In this document: one piece after another, positions 51,316 to 60,742 of the stretch
Layout: each line of letters begins with the position of its first letter
How positions within the stretch are numbered: the first letter of the stretch is position 1
Source: CAYRTD01 sp964528675
Lineage (GTDB): Bacteria > Bacteroidota > Bacteroidia > Bacteroidales > GCA-2748055
Length of the DNA stretch: 64,000 nucleotides
Direction of reading: 5' to 3'
NCBI GenBank assembly: GCA_964528675.1
Contig: CAZGTU010000005.1
Span: 39,792-103,791 of the forward strand
The notes under the pieces: model-generated
What the model saw: only the letters and a program-made list of their open reading frames with translations
What the model was told of the DNA's origin: nothing
Databases searched by the model: none
Program-made: the position numbers and the translations under genes

Positions 51316-52080
51316 TTACCGGCTAAACATCCAGGTATCGTCGCTTGAATGTTCCTCGTTATAATGATAACCATCAAGATCGAAAGCCTTCAGGTCCTCT
51401 GCCCGGTCAATTTTGTTTTGAATAATAAAGCGGGTCATTAATCCCCGGGCTTTTTTTCCATAAATGGTGATGAATTTGAGTTTACCATCTCTTTCTTCCT
51501 TAAATTGACATTTTAATATCCTTGCATCTATTTTAGCAGGATCTAATACTTTAAAATATTCATCACTTGCAAGATTCAGCAGGACTTTTTCATCCTGTGA
51601 CTCCATTTCTCCATTTATTTTTTCCGTGATCCGGTGGTCCCAGTAATCATAAAGATTCTTCCAGTGATCAATTTCGAGCCTGGTACCCATCTCCAGTCTG
51701 TATGGTTGCATCAGATCAAGAGGTTTTAAAATACCATATAATCCAGAGAGTATCCGGATATGATCCTGAGCATAAAGAAGATCATCCTCATTAAGTGTTT
51801 CTGCTTTCAAACCATTGAAGACTTCTCCTTTGAACATGAGTAATGCCCTGTCTGAATTTGTGGTATCAAATGGTAATTTCCATTGAAGATATCTTTCAAC
51901 ATTCACCTCACTCAGTTTTGGATTTATTTCCATAAGCTTGCCCATCTCGGAAGGAGAAAACTCACGAAGCTTTTCAACGAGAACTTCAGAACGTTCCAGA
52001 AATTCAGGAATGCTGTATTCTTTGGTTATAAGTTCGGGGTTTTCATTGAGAGTCTTCGAAGGAGAAAGTACTGTAATCAT
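51316..52080 (-). CDS. yaaA: Peroxide stress protein YaaA
   Basis: A 254-residue protein of the YaaA (DUF328) family, which lowers intracellular free iron and limits oxidative DNA damage in E. coli. The N-terminus ITVLSPSKTLN and the segment HIRILSGLYGILKPLDLMQPYRLEMG are characteristic, as is TIYGKKARGLMTRFII near the end. Cytoplasmic. It is convergent with the membrane-protein gene (2 nt gap) and downstream of a TonB-dependent receptor. Confidence 0.95.
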   Translation of the reverse strand: MITVLSPSKTLNENPELITKEYSIPEFLERSEVLVEKLREFSPSEMGKLMEINPKLSEVNVERYLQWKLPFDTTNSDRALLMFKGEVFNGLKAETLNEDDLLYAQDHIRILSGLYGILKPLDLMQPYRLEMGTRLEIDHWKNLYDYWDHRITEKINGEMESQDEKVLLNLASDEYFKVLDPAKIDARILKCQFKEERDGKLKFITIYGKKARGLMTRFIIQNKIDRAEDLKAFDLDGYHYNEEHSSDDTWMFSR

Positions 52081-52192
52081 AAATTTAATTTTTACATATA
52101 AACCATTTAAAAGGAAAAAAGTTGAATTGTTCCGGTACCGGGCCTTCGCTTCAGATAAACATAATATCGGAAGAGACTCAGGTTTATTATTC

Positions 52193-54463
52193 TTAATTAA
52201 AAGAAACCCTCAAGCCAACGAGAAAATTCCTCGGATTTCCGGGATAGTAATATCTTGGCTCTGCCCCGCCAAAGGAAGGTGCGTTTACAAGTATCATGGA
52301 AGCATAATCGTAGTTCAGCAGGTTTTTGACTGCTGCATATATTTCAAGACTGTATTTATCAGTAATTTCTATTCCTTTATAACCGGCTTTAAGATCAATC
52401 AACTGATGACCGGCGTAGATTTCCGAATTGGCATCATTCATAAACTGTTTCCCGTAAAACCGGTACCAGGCAACTACATTCCAGCGCTCCATTCTTGAAT
52501 AGTCAAACGAAAAATTCAGACTCACGGTCGGAATACCGGGAAGCTCATTTCCTGCGTAATCAATATCATCATCAATGAAATCTACAAACCGATTCTGGGA
52601 GAAATTCAGTGAAGAAGTGAAAAGCAATGAGTTTATTTCAGTGATGTCTATCCCGAAGAATTGATATCTCAAAAAAAGTTCTGCCCCATAATGATTCGTC
52701 TCCCCTGCATTTACACCAATAAACTGATCCATGGTAATCCTTTCTGTCAACAGAAGGTCTGATAACTTTATATAATAAAGAGTAAAATCATAAAAAAACC
52801 TTGATTCCATGTGATTGCCTTTCAGCCCAAGATCAAAAGTCCATCCCGATTCAGGCTTCAAAGCGGTATTCGCCTCTCCTTCAGGAAGCAAGGTTTCTTC
52901 AAGACTCGGAGGAGAAAAACCATGACCGACAGAACCATATACATGTAAATCTCCCATTAAATTATAATTAATCCCCAGTCGTGGAGAAAGCTCAGGATCA
53001 TAACTGTAATCCCCGGAGAGATCTTCTTCATTATCGAATTGATCTTCCAGATTATATTTGATATAAGTAAGACTCAATGCAGGCTCAATTCTGAGTCCGG
53101 AAACAGGATTTATTGCCGAATGAAGGAAACCCGAAACATAATAACGCTTATCTTTCATCCCGTTCAATCGCTGACCCTGATCACCACCAAGTGTTTCGTA
53201 GATATCCCATTCACTCTGTTCAAATACTGCCTCATATCCACCGGTCAGTTTTAAATTCAATCCCCGGTATTCAAAACTCTGACGCATTCCTGCCCCAACC
53301 TGTTCAGCATCAAAAATATTGAAAGGCCGGGATTCATATAAATTTCCATAATTTGAAAAAATTCCTGTATTACCGAAAAACTTATTGCCTAACCTGTAAT
53401 CCATGTTTACACCGGCAATAAAATTTTGAAAACCTTCAAATCCATCTACCTCTGCCCATGAATCAGCAGCACTTTCAGGTGATTCCTCAAAATCTCTCCT
53501 GCTTAACGAACTGGGAATTCCGGCCCGCATATCCAGGAAGTTAAGGAGATATTTCACATTCAGCTTTTCTCCCTGGACCTTGCCTCCCAGGTAAACATCT
53601 CTGCGAGTGTAGTCACTGTTTTCCCGGTAACCATTGGTATGATACTGTTTTGCAGCAAAACTTAAAGAAGAATTATTTTTTTTGAAAGAAGAATTAACGT
53701 CCAGATTGTAACCGCCCCAGGAATGGAGAGCAGAATTAATATTTGCGCTGAAGCCCTCGGAGCTTCGATATTCAGGGATCATCTTTATTGTACCTCCAAG
53801 GCCTGCTCCATAAATGGCCGAAGACGGTCCTTTTAGCACTTCAATTCTATCCAGTACATCCGGATTTATATTTTCCGGTGAACTGGATCCGTCAATGGAG
53901 TTTACCGGTATTTCACCAAAATACATCCGGATACGGTTGGTGCCATAAGGATTCCTGGAACCTATACCTCTTATTATTAACCTGTTTGTGGAAAGTGTGC
54001 CCTGAGCCATGAACAAACCCGGCCCCATATTTATAATATCTGTAACTGTAGGTGAATAGGAATTATTCATAAGTTCAGGACTTAATAGCGTTATACTTCC
54101 GGCAGAAGATTTAAGCGTGGAATTAAAATGAGTGGCCTCAATAACCACCTCACCGATTTGATTATAATCAGGAAATAAAGTAAGAATATTATAGGTATTT
54201 CTGTATATGGTGAAATTTCTTTGATGATAGCCGAGGTGACTCACTGTGACTTCCAGACTGTCAACATTTTTATCGATTGTAAATGTTCCCTCTGGTCCGG
54301 ATAATATTACAGATTTACCATTGTCAGAAACTAATGTGGCATATTCAAGGGGTACATCGTTTTCTGCATCAACCACTACCCCTTCAAATTGAGCAAAAAG
54401 GGGTGAAAACGAAAAGAAACAAACAGTAACAATTGAAAATATATAAGAATTCAAACGATTCAT
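52193..54463 (-). CDS. TonB-dependent outer-membrane receptor
   Basis: 756 residues. Signal peptide (to about SPLFAQ), a carboxypeptidase-regulatory-like domain (about 27-105), a plug domain (VTDIINMGPGLFMAQG through IEVLKGPSSAIYGAGLGGTIKM) and a 22-strand-type barrel ending NFLVGLRVSFN. The pattern resembles FecA/siderophore-type receptors rather than SusC, as no SusD follows. It probably imports an iron chelate or cobalamin-like nutrient. yaaA, an iron-limiting protein, lies next to it, a suggestive but unproven link. Confidence 0.93.
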   Translation of the reverse strand: MNRLNSYIFSIVTVCFFSFSPLFAQFEGVVVDAENDVPLEYATLVSDNGKSVILSGPEGTFTIDKNVDSLEVTVSHLGYHQRNFTIYRNTYNILTLFPDYNQIGEVVIEATHFNSTLKSSAGSITLLSPELMNNSYSPTVTDIINMGPGLFMAQGTLSTNRLIIRGIGSRNPYGTNRIRMYFGEIPVNSIDGSSSPENINPDVLDRIEVLKGPSSAIYGAGLGGTIKMIPEYRSSEGFSANINSALHSWGGYNLDVNSSFKKNNSSLSFAAKQYHTNGYRENSDYTRRDVYLGGKVQGEKLNVKYLLNFLDMRAGIPSSLSRRDFEESPESAADSWAEVDGFEGFQNFIAGVNMDYRLGNKFFGNTGIFSNYGNLYESRPFNIFDAEQVGAGMRQSFEYRGLNLKLTGGYEAVFEQSEWDIYETLGGDQGQRLNGMKDKRYYVSGFLHSAINPVSGLRIEPALSLTYIKYNLEDQFDNEEDLSGDYSYDPELSPRLGINYNLMGDLHVYGSVGHGFSPPSLEETLLPEGEANTALKPESGWTFDLGLKGNHMESRFFYDFTLYYIKLSDLLLTERITMDQFIGVNAGETNHYGAELFLRYQFFGIDITEINSLLFTSSLNFSQNRFVDFIDDDIDYAGNELPGIPTVSLNFSFDYSRMERWNVVAWYRFYGKQFMNDANSEIYAGHQLIDLKAGYKGIEITDKYSLEIYAAVKNLLNYDYASMILVNAPSFGGAEPRYYYPGNPRNFLVGLRVSFN

Positions 54464-54571
54464 GAATAAAAAATCTAATAAAACTCTGATTCAGGAATAC
54501 AAACATTTAAAAGGAATTAATGTTTTATTTTTCTGAAAAAGTTATCCCTGTAAGACTGTCCCACAGATGAT

Positions 54572-56761
54572 TTAATTCATACGTTTCACCGATATCACTC
54601 CCTTCACCTTCATCAATTTTCTTTGCAATACATTTAAATGCTCGGTATCCTTTACAAACACACCAACAGTTCCTTCAAAAAGACCATCAACAGAATCCAT
54701 TTGAAATGATCTCATATTTACCTTGAGATCTTTACTGATCACCTCAGAAATATTACTGACAATTCCTATGTCATCAGTTCCTGTTATCCGCAGACTTGCA
54801 AGAAATTGACGTTCTTTTTCACTTTCTTTCCACTGCGCTTTCACTACCCGGTATCCATACTTGGTCATCAGTTGACGGGCATTGGGGCACTTTATCCTAT
54901 GGATCGTTATTCCGGAATTAATCGTTACAAATCCGAATATTTCATCGCCAAAAATCGGATTACAACACTTTGCCAGTTTGTAATCAACATCCGATAATTT
55001 CTTATCAATGATCAGGAAATCAGTACTTTCTTCGATCTTATTTTTCAATAGCTTTTCAAGATCTTCTTCAGCTACAGGAATCGGCTTATTCTCTTCTGGT
55101 TCTTCTTCGCGGGTGAGAAAATCTTTGATTTCCAGAAGATCGATCTTTTCAGTGGCAATATCATAATAAAGGTCTATTGCATCTTTATATTTATAATGAT
55201 TGATCAGCTTTCTGATATAAGGATCGCTATATTCAAGTTTCCAGTTTTTAAACCTGCGTTTCAGTATCTCTCTGCCATTTTCAGCTTCTTTCAGTTTCTC
55301 TTCTTTCAGGGCCTGTTTTATTTTTGATTTTGCTTTGGAGGTTACAACATAGTTCAGCCAGTTAACATTGGTCTTCTGATTTTTAGAACGTGTAATCTCA
55401 ATTTTATCCCCGTTTTTCATTTTATAACGAATGGGGACATTCTTACCATTCACTTTTGCCCCTACACAGGTTGATCCAACAGCCGTGTGAATATCAAAGG
55501 CAAAATCGAGGACAGTTGAACCTTCGGGGAATTTCTTCAGATCTCCTTTGGGTGTAAAGACAAATATCTCTTTATTATCGAGGCTTAACCTTAGATCATC
55601 AATTAAATTCAGAGCATCGGTACCAGGATTATCGAGCAATTCCCTTATCCTGCCAAGCCAGTCATCAACCGCAGCCTGTCCTTTAATCCCTTTATATTTC
55701 CAGTGAGCGGCAAGCCCTCTTTCGGCGATCTCATCCATCCTGCGGGTCCGGATCTGTACCTCAACCCACTCTCCTCCGGGCACCACAACTGTTGTATGCA
55801 GCGATTCATATCCGTTTGATTTTGGCACTGAAATCCAATCCCTTAATCGATCGGGATTGGGCTTATAGATATCAGTGATAAGAGAATAGGCCCTCCAACA
55901 GTCAGATTTTTCCTTTGAAGGCTTTGAATCAAGAATGACCCTGATCGCGAATTTGTCATAAACTTCCTCAAATTCCACATTCTGTCTTTTCATCTTTCTC
56001 CAGATTGAGGAAATCGCTTTAGGCCTTCCCTTAATCTCAGCTTTAAGTTTATTACTGCCAAGTGTTTCTTCAAGCGGCCCTATGAATTCTTTAATGAAAC
56101 GGTTTCGTTTGATCTTTGTAGCCCTGAGCTTTCTTTCGATGGAGTGATATTCTTCAGGCTCAAGATACTTCATGCTAATATCCTCCATCTCCGACATGAT
56201 ATTATAAAAACCGAGACGGTGAGCAAGGGGAGAGTAAATAAATCTTGTCTCTGCAGCATAATCCCGCTGCTCATCTTCCGGAAGTTGATGCAGATTTCTC
56301 ATCAGATAAAGACGTTCGGAAATTTTGATAAGGATCACTCTTACATCCCGGCCCGTTGTCAATATTAACTCCCGCAGGTTTTCCGCATGCCTGAATGTTT
56401 TTTCCGATGGGATTTCTGAGATCTTATGTACACCTTCAACAATCTCAGTGATTTTTTTCTCATAATTCTTCCTGAGGAAATCAGAATCGATTTTTTCTAC
56501 GGAGTAATATTCGCTGAATAGACTTGCAATTACCGAATTGGTTCCCAGGCTCATTTCCCCTGAAACAATTCTTGCTATTCGAAGCGAATGAAGAGAGGCA
56601 GGCAAATCAAATCTGAAAGGAATATCTTCACAAAGCTTATTGATTAATTTAAAAGCAGATTTTACCTGGTCAAGACCCTCTTCGCCGGAAAGGTTCCGGC
56701 AATCTTTAAGAAGCGCCCTGTATTCCGATCTTATCAATCTGTCTCTTTCTTGCTGGTCCAT
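54572..56761 (-). CDS. relA: RelA/SpoT homologue with degenerate hydrolase domain
   Basis: A 729-residue long RSH protein. In the N-terminal hydrolase region the metal-binding HD pair is replaced by Ser83-Glu84 (ASLFSEYY), and the usual LADRLHNMRTL reads ISERLYLMRNL, so (p)ppGpp hydrolysis is probably lost. The synthetase domain keeps AIRVI, SNGYESLHTTV and VQIRTRRMDEIAERGLAAHW. TGS, zinc-finger/helical (AKCCNPIFGDEIFGF) and ACT domains complete it. It should synthesise the alarmone during amino-acid starvation. A separate bifunctional Rel is expected elsewhere. Confidence 0.9.
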   Translation of the reverse strand: MDQQERDRLIRSEYRALLKDCRNLSGEEGLDQVKSAFKLINKLCEDIPFRFDLPASLHSLRIARIVSGEMSLGTNSVIASLFSEYYSVEKIDSDFLRKNYEKKITEIVEGVHKISEIPSEKTFRHAENLRELILTTGRDVRVILIKISERLYLMRNLHQLPEDEQRDYAAETRFIYSPLAHRLGFYNIMSEMEDISMKYLEPEEYHSIERKLRATKIKRNRFIKEFIGPLEETLGSNKLKAEIKGRPKAISSIWRKMKRQNVEFEEVYDKFAIRVILDSKPSKEKSDCWRAYSLITDIYKPNPDRLRDWISVPKSNGYESLHTTVVVPGGEWVEVQIRTRRMDEIAERGLAAHWKYKGIKGQAAVDDWLGRIRELLDNPGTDALNLIDDLRLSLDNKEIFVFTPKGDLKKFPEGSTVLDFAFDIHTAVGSTCVGAKVNGKNVPIRYKMKNGDKIEITRSKNQKTNVNWLNYVVTSKAKSKIKQALKEEKLKEAENGREILKRRFKNWKLEYSDPYIRKLINHYKYKDAIDLYYDIATEKIDLLEIKDFLTREEEPEENKPIPVAEEDLEKLLKNKIEESTDFLIIDKKLSDVDYKLAKCCNPIFGDEIFGFVTINSGITIHRIKCPNARQLMTKYGYRVVKAQWKESEKERQFLASLRITGTDDIGIVSNISEVISKDLKVNMRSFQMDSVDGLFEGTVGVFVKDTEHLNVLQRKLMKVKGVISVKRMN

Positions 56762-56911
56762 AATTCTTACCGCTTAACGTTCCTTTACCCTTAATAAATA
56801 ACAAAATGTCATAAAAAATACATTTTCTGATAATAGATCAGGAAAATTATTTCTTTCTTTAAGCCAAAATTAATTACAATCTGGCTAATCTGAAACCAAA
56901 TTTTTCTGTTT

Positions 56912-58513
56912 ATGCTGAAAGGAAAGAAAATTCCCCACACCTATGTGATCGTTTTTTCAATAATTGTGCTTGCTGCAGCTCTCACCTGGTTTTTTCCCGG
57001 CGGAGAATATGAAAGAGAGACCAAAATTGTGAATGATACCGAAAGAGAAGTTATAATTCAGGATTCATTCACTTACACAGAAAGTGAACCCCAAACCTGG
57101 CAGATCTTTTCTGCACTCTTTGAAGGTTTTGTCGACAAGGCCGATATCATCGTTTTCATCCTTATCATCGGTGGAGCTTTCTGGATCATCAATGAGAGCA
57201 GGGCTATCGATGTCGGAATTTTCTCTTTTTTGAAGTATTCCAGGAAACTGGAACGATTTAAATTCATAAGAAAACTCGGTGTAAACAACCTTATCATAAC
57301 ACTGATTATGCTTATTTTCAGCATTTTCGGGGCTACCTTCGGAATGAGTGAAGAAACCATCGCTTTCATTATCATTTTTGTTCCTCTTGCCATTTCTATG
57401 GGATATGATTCCATTGTCGGGGTATCGATGTGTTTTGTCGCTGCCGGCCTGGGATTTGCCGGAGCATTGCTCAATCCTTTTACCATTGGCATAGCACAGG
57501 GCTTATCAAGCTTACCTCTTTTTTCAGGAATTGAATATCGTCTTTTCTGCTGGGTGGTGATCAATGTCATAGGCATTGCCTGGGTCTTGAGATATGCAAA
57601 TAAGGTAAAAAAACACCCCACCAGATCACCCGTTTATGAAATTGATGAATACTGGCGAAAAAGAGACCAGGGAGATACTGAAGATATCACATATTACACT
57701 CCCAGGGGCACCTGGATAGCTTATGTGGTGCTTTCTTTAATACTGATTGCTATTGGCATTTTTAATCCCATAACAACAATGACAATCGGCAATAACAGCT
57801 TTAATGCCCCGATGCTACCAATCACCGGTGTTCTGTTTGCAATTTCTGGAATTTTTGCAGTAAGAAAATCACTGCATTTTTTTGTTTTGCATCTTCTTGG
57901 CTTCACCATTTTGTATTTGATTATCGGAGTAATGGGCTATGGCTGGTATGTTATGGAGATAGCAACATTATTCCTTGCCATGGGAATTTTTGCCGGCATC
58001 GCTATGAGTAAAACGGCAAACGAGATTACGGATCTGTTCTTAGCCGGGGTAAAAGACATTATGTCAGCTGCCCTTATTGTTGGCCTTGCAGGGGGAATAC
58101 TTTTTGTTCTTGAAAATGGCAATATAATCGACACATTGCTTTATTACATTTCCAGATCCATGAGCGATTTCGGCCGGCTTGCATCTGTAGGCATGATGTA
58201 TGTTTTCCAAACCATAATCAATATTATCATTCCTTCCGGATCGGCAAAAGCAGCTCTTACCATGCCAATGATGTCACAATTTTCCGACCTGATCGGAGTT
58301 TCTCGTCAGGCAACAGTTATGGCATTTCAATTTGGAGATGGATTCACCAATATGATAACCCCAACCTCAGGTGTGCTCATCGGCGTGCTTGGTGTTGCAA
58401 AGATCCCTTATGATAAATGGGTAAAATGGATTGCTCCTTTTATGGTTGTTCTAATCATACTGGGATTTTTATTGCTTGTACCAACTGTATATCTGGAACT
58501 CAGCGGATTCTAG
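56912..58513 (+). CDS. YfcC-family (C4-dicarboxylate-type) transporter
   Basis: A 533-residue polytopic inner-membrane protein of the C4-dicarboxylate/arginine carrier superfamily (YfcC/ArcD-like). It starts KIPHTYVIVFSIIVLAAALTW and carries the FPGGEYER segment just after helix 1, GATFGMSEETIAFIIIFVPLA and GAGLLNP-type loop GFAGALLNPFTIGIAQGLSS. The C-terminal half has IIPSGSAKAALTMPMM and FQFGDGFTNMITPTSG. Substrates of this group include amino acids and carboxylates; none can be assigned. Confidence 0.88.
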   Translation: MLKGKKIPHTYVIVFSIIVLAAALTWFFPGGEYERETKIVNDTEREVIIQDSFTYTESEPQTWQIFSALFEGFVDKADIIVFILIIGGAFWIINESRAIDVGIFSFLKYSRKLERFKFIRKLGVNNLIITLIMLIFSIFGATFGMSEETIAFIIIFVPLAISMGYDSIVGVSMCFVAAGLGFAGALLNPFTIGIAQGLSSLPLFSGIEYRLFCWVVINVIGIAWVLRYANKVKKHPTRSPVYEIDEYWRKRDQGDTEDITYYTPRGTWIAYVVLSLILIAIGIFNPITTMTIGNNSFNAPMLPITGVLFAISGIFAVRKSLHFFVLHLLGFTILYLIIGVMGYGWYVMEIATLFLAMGIFAGIAMSKTANEITDLFLAGVKDIMSAALIVGLAGGILFVLENGNIIDTLLYYISRSMSDFGRLASVGMMYVFQTIINIIIPSGSAKAALTMPMMSQFSDLIGVSRQATVMAFQFGDGFTNMITPTSGVLIGVLGVAKIPYDKWVKWIAPFMVVLIILGFLLLVPTVYLELSGF

Positions 58514-58520
58514 AAGAAGA

Positions 58521-58940
58521 TCAAACATGTGATCTTTTTTTGACTTCTTCTGCACTTCTTGAAATGAGTTCTTCAAGGGCAGCTTCATTTATGTCTTCAA
58601 GCTTTTTTATATAGAGGCAGGCCTTACCCGTTTTGTATTTCCCCAGTTGTTTCATGATATCGGCATGATTCTCAAACCCATAACTCAGGTATAAAGTTAT
58701 ATTATTCTTTCTGGGTGACACACCAGTAAGAAACCAATCTCCCTCTCTCCCGCTGGCATATTTATAACGATACTCTCCGAATCCGATTATTGAATCGCCC
58801 CAGAGTTTTGGCTCTTCCCCGGTTATTTCTTTCATCATATTAATAATCTTCAGAATATCTTCCTTGTGTACAGGATTCCCAATCTGATTCAGAAAATCAT
58901 CAACATTTACATCGGTGGGTTTGGTTTTGTTTTCGCTCAT
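58521..58940 (-). CDS. DUF1801 family protein
   Basis: 139 residues from the ATG at 58940 (MSENKTKPTDVNVDDFLN); the frame extends to 59024 but that part is not typical. The segment GEEPKLWGDSIIGFGEYRYKY and the C-terminal helix with RSAEEVKKR match DUF1801 (YdhG-like), a small cytoplasmic fold without an established function. It is convergent with the transporter (7 nt gap). Confidence 0.83.
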   Translation of the reverse strand: MSENKTKPTDVNVDDFLNQIGNPVHKEDILKIINMMKEITGEEPKLWGDSIIGFGEYRYKYASGREGDWFLTGVSPRKNNITLYLSYGFENHADIMKQLGKYKTGKACLYIKKLEDINEAALEELISRSAEEVKKRSHV

Positions 58941-59018
58941 GGTATAAAAATCTTCAGGGTTTATGTTATAAGTTAAAATGAACGAAAAATGTTCAATAGC
59001 ATGATTTATTTTATTTGA

Positions 59019-59250
59019 CTGCAATGGGGTTGCAGTAGGGCTTAGTATCTTATAAGACCTCGAAGGTTTTAAAGTGCTGTATTTATGGTTTTTACCGTTT
59101 TATCAACAAAAAACATCTGACGTTCTACCTGAAAAAAGAGTTGTTAATAACTCATTATGTTTTTTTATTAACATCCATGTTTTCTTCATACTGCAATGGG
59201 ATTGCAGTGGGATTTTGTATTTTATAAGACCTCGAAGGTTTTATATTGCT
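59019..59250. repeat. Two direct repeats 172 bp apart (CTGCAA hairpin plus CGAAGG motif)
   Basis: CTGCAATGGGGTTGCAG (59019-59035) and CTGCAATGGGATTGCAG (59191-59207) are each followed, about 17-18 nt later, by TATAAGACCTCGAAGGTTTTA. The intervening spacers differ. They lie in the otherwise gene-free 58941-59426 interval between the DUF1801 gene and the DUF6588 gene end. An inverted ACCTTCGAGGT copy lies near 47892. Confidence 0.65.
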
Positions 59251-59426
59251 GTCGGTCTGGTCATTAACCAATAATCAACAATTTCAAAATGACGTTTTAT
59301 TAAAAAACGTCCTCTTAATAAATCACTCAAATTTAAATGAAACATAAAAAAAACAGCCCCTCACGCAACAAAGGGGGAAGCATGAAGGACCGTTTTATCG
59401 TCAGAGTATATATAAACAGTAAAAAT

Positions 59427-60536
59427 CTACCTGAAACTTATACCAATACCGGCGGTTACCATACTGTAATTGGCTTTTGTATAATCTCCATGAAGGGTGA
59501 GAACTCCCAGCTTGATTCTCATCCCAATGTTCAGACGCAGATCTTTTGTGTTTTCTACTTCAGCATCTATGGGATCTTCTAACCTATATTCCTCACCGTC
59601 TTTTACTACAAGTTGACCATAATAATCACTACCCGGATCGTCATCGATGCCTGCAATCGGATAAACTCCGTCGAGCGAAACCCGGGTTTTGGTTGTATTG
59701 TAACCAATTGCCTGGTAAAAAGTGATCACAGGAAGTGTCTGAGAAACCACAAAATTCACGGTGTATGCTTCTACATCCAGATTCACTTTCTGACCTTTGA
59801 AAATCAAATAATCTGTCACAAGATCCTGGGCAAAAGAATATGCGTCCGGAGTAAATGTGACATTAGCGTATGATTTCATTTTCGTGTACCCACCCTGGAG
59901 ACTGGCATCAAGTATAGGGATTCTTTTGAGTACAGGTATATGCTGAAAAATGCTATGTTTCAAACCTACACCCCATAATCCAATATTTCCTGTTTCACCC
60001 AGATCCAAACTTGGCAGGAAACGACCTGTTATATCCGTACCAAAAGGCAATCCGATGGAAGCCTGTGCCATTGGTATAGGTATAAAATTCAAGCCGGTAC
60101 CGTTTGGGACTTTATACTGGGCCAGCGTAACCTCTCCTCCGTCAACAGGATTCTCGGTGGTATAAAGTAAGCTAGGCCGCTGATCAGTCTGTTTACCGGC
60201 AATTGTAGGTGCTACCGAGCTTTCACCACTTATCGCAGCCTCAAGACCCAGTTTGGCAAGATCCATTGTTTGGTGCATATCGGGAGCCCAGGCGCCACTT
60301 ACCGTTATTGTAACATCAAAACCTCCCAACTTATGAGGCTTGGCAGTGTTATACCATCCCCCGTTTAAATTTGCCCCAAAAGCATTGGCATAGGGACGCA
60401 GGTATTCCTTGAACAGTATCTGTGCATCATCAACACCGCCTTTCAAAAAATCAATTTCTTTTATCTGAGCCTGCAAAGCACCAAAGGCAATACTATTGAT
60501 CACCATCATTATTAACAGTTTTTTATACTTTTTCAT
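59427..60536 (-). CDS. DUF6588 family outer-membrane-type protein
   Basis: 369 residues. Signal peptide (to about FGALQAQ) then a Gly- and aromatic-rich sequence starting FLKGGVDDAQILFKEYLRPY and ending in strand-like segments (YTKANYSMVTAGIGISFR). I recognise it as DUF6588, a Bacteroidota family with an N-terminal helical piece and a beta-barrel. Function unknown. It is monocistronic, with gaps of more than 200 nt on both sides. Confidence 0.75.
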   Translation of the reverse strand: MKKYKKLLIMMVINSIAFGALQAQIKEIDFLKGGVDDAQILFKEYLRPYANAFGANLNGGWYNTAKPHKLGGFDVTITVSGAWAPDMHQTMDLAKLGLEAAISGESSVAPTIAGKQTDQRPSLLYTTENPVDGGEVTLAQYKVPNGTGLNFIPIPMAQASIGLPFGTDITGRFLPSLDLGETGNIGLWGVGLKHSIFQHIPVLKRIPILDASLQGGYTKMKSYANVTFTPDAYSFAQDLVTDYLIFKGQKVNLDVEAYTVNFVVSQTLPVITFYQAIGYNTTKTRVSLDGVYPIAGIDDDPGSDYYGQLVVKDGEEYRLEDPIDAEVENTKDLRLNIGMRIKLGVLTLHGDYTKANYSMVTAGIGISFR

Positions 60537-60742
60537 AATACGGTTATTAGTGTTTGTTTTATAATTTAGTTTTCGCTTATTCTTTCAGGTAACTTTGACT
60601 TTTTTTAATAAATATCCATTTTTTTAATCCACATAAGATATTTTCCTGATAATATTCAGAAAAAAGAGTTTGCCGAAGACTACAATCTTCTCATAGGTGA
60701 AGCATCAATTTTTCTATATCTTTATACCATAAAAACACAAGA

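Noticed and set aside
59337..59582. 81-codon plus-strand frame
   Set aside because: It overlaps the 3' end of the DUF6588 gene and has no family resemblance.
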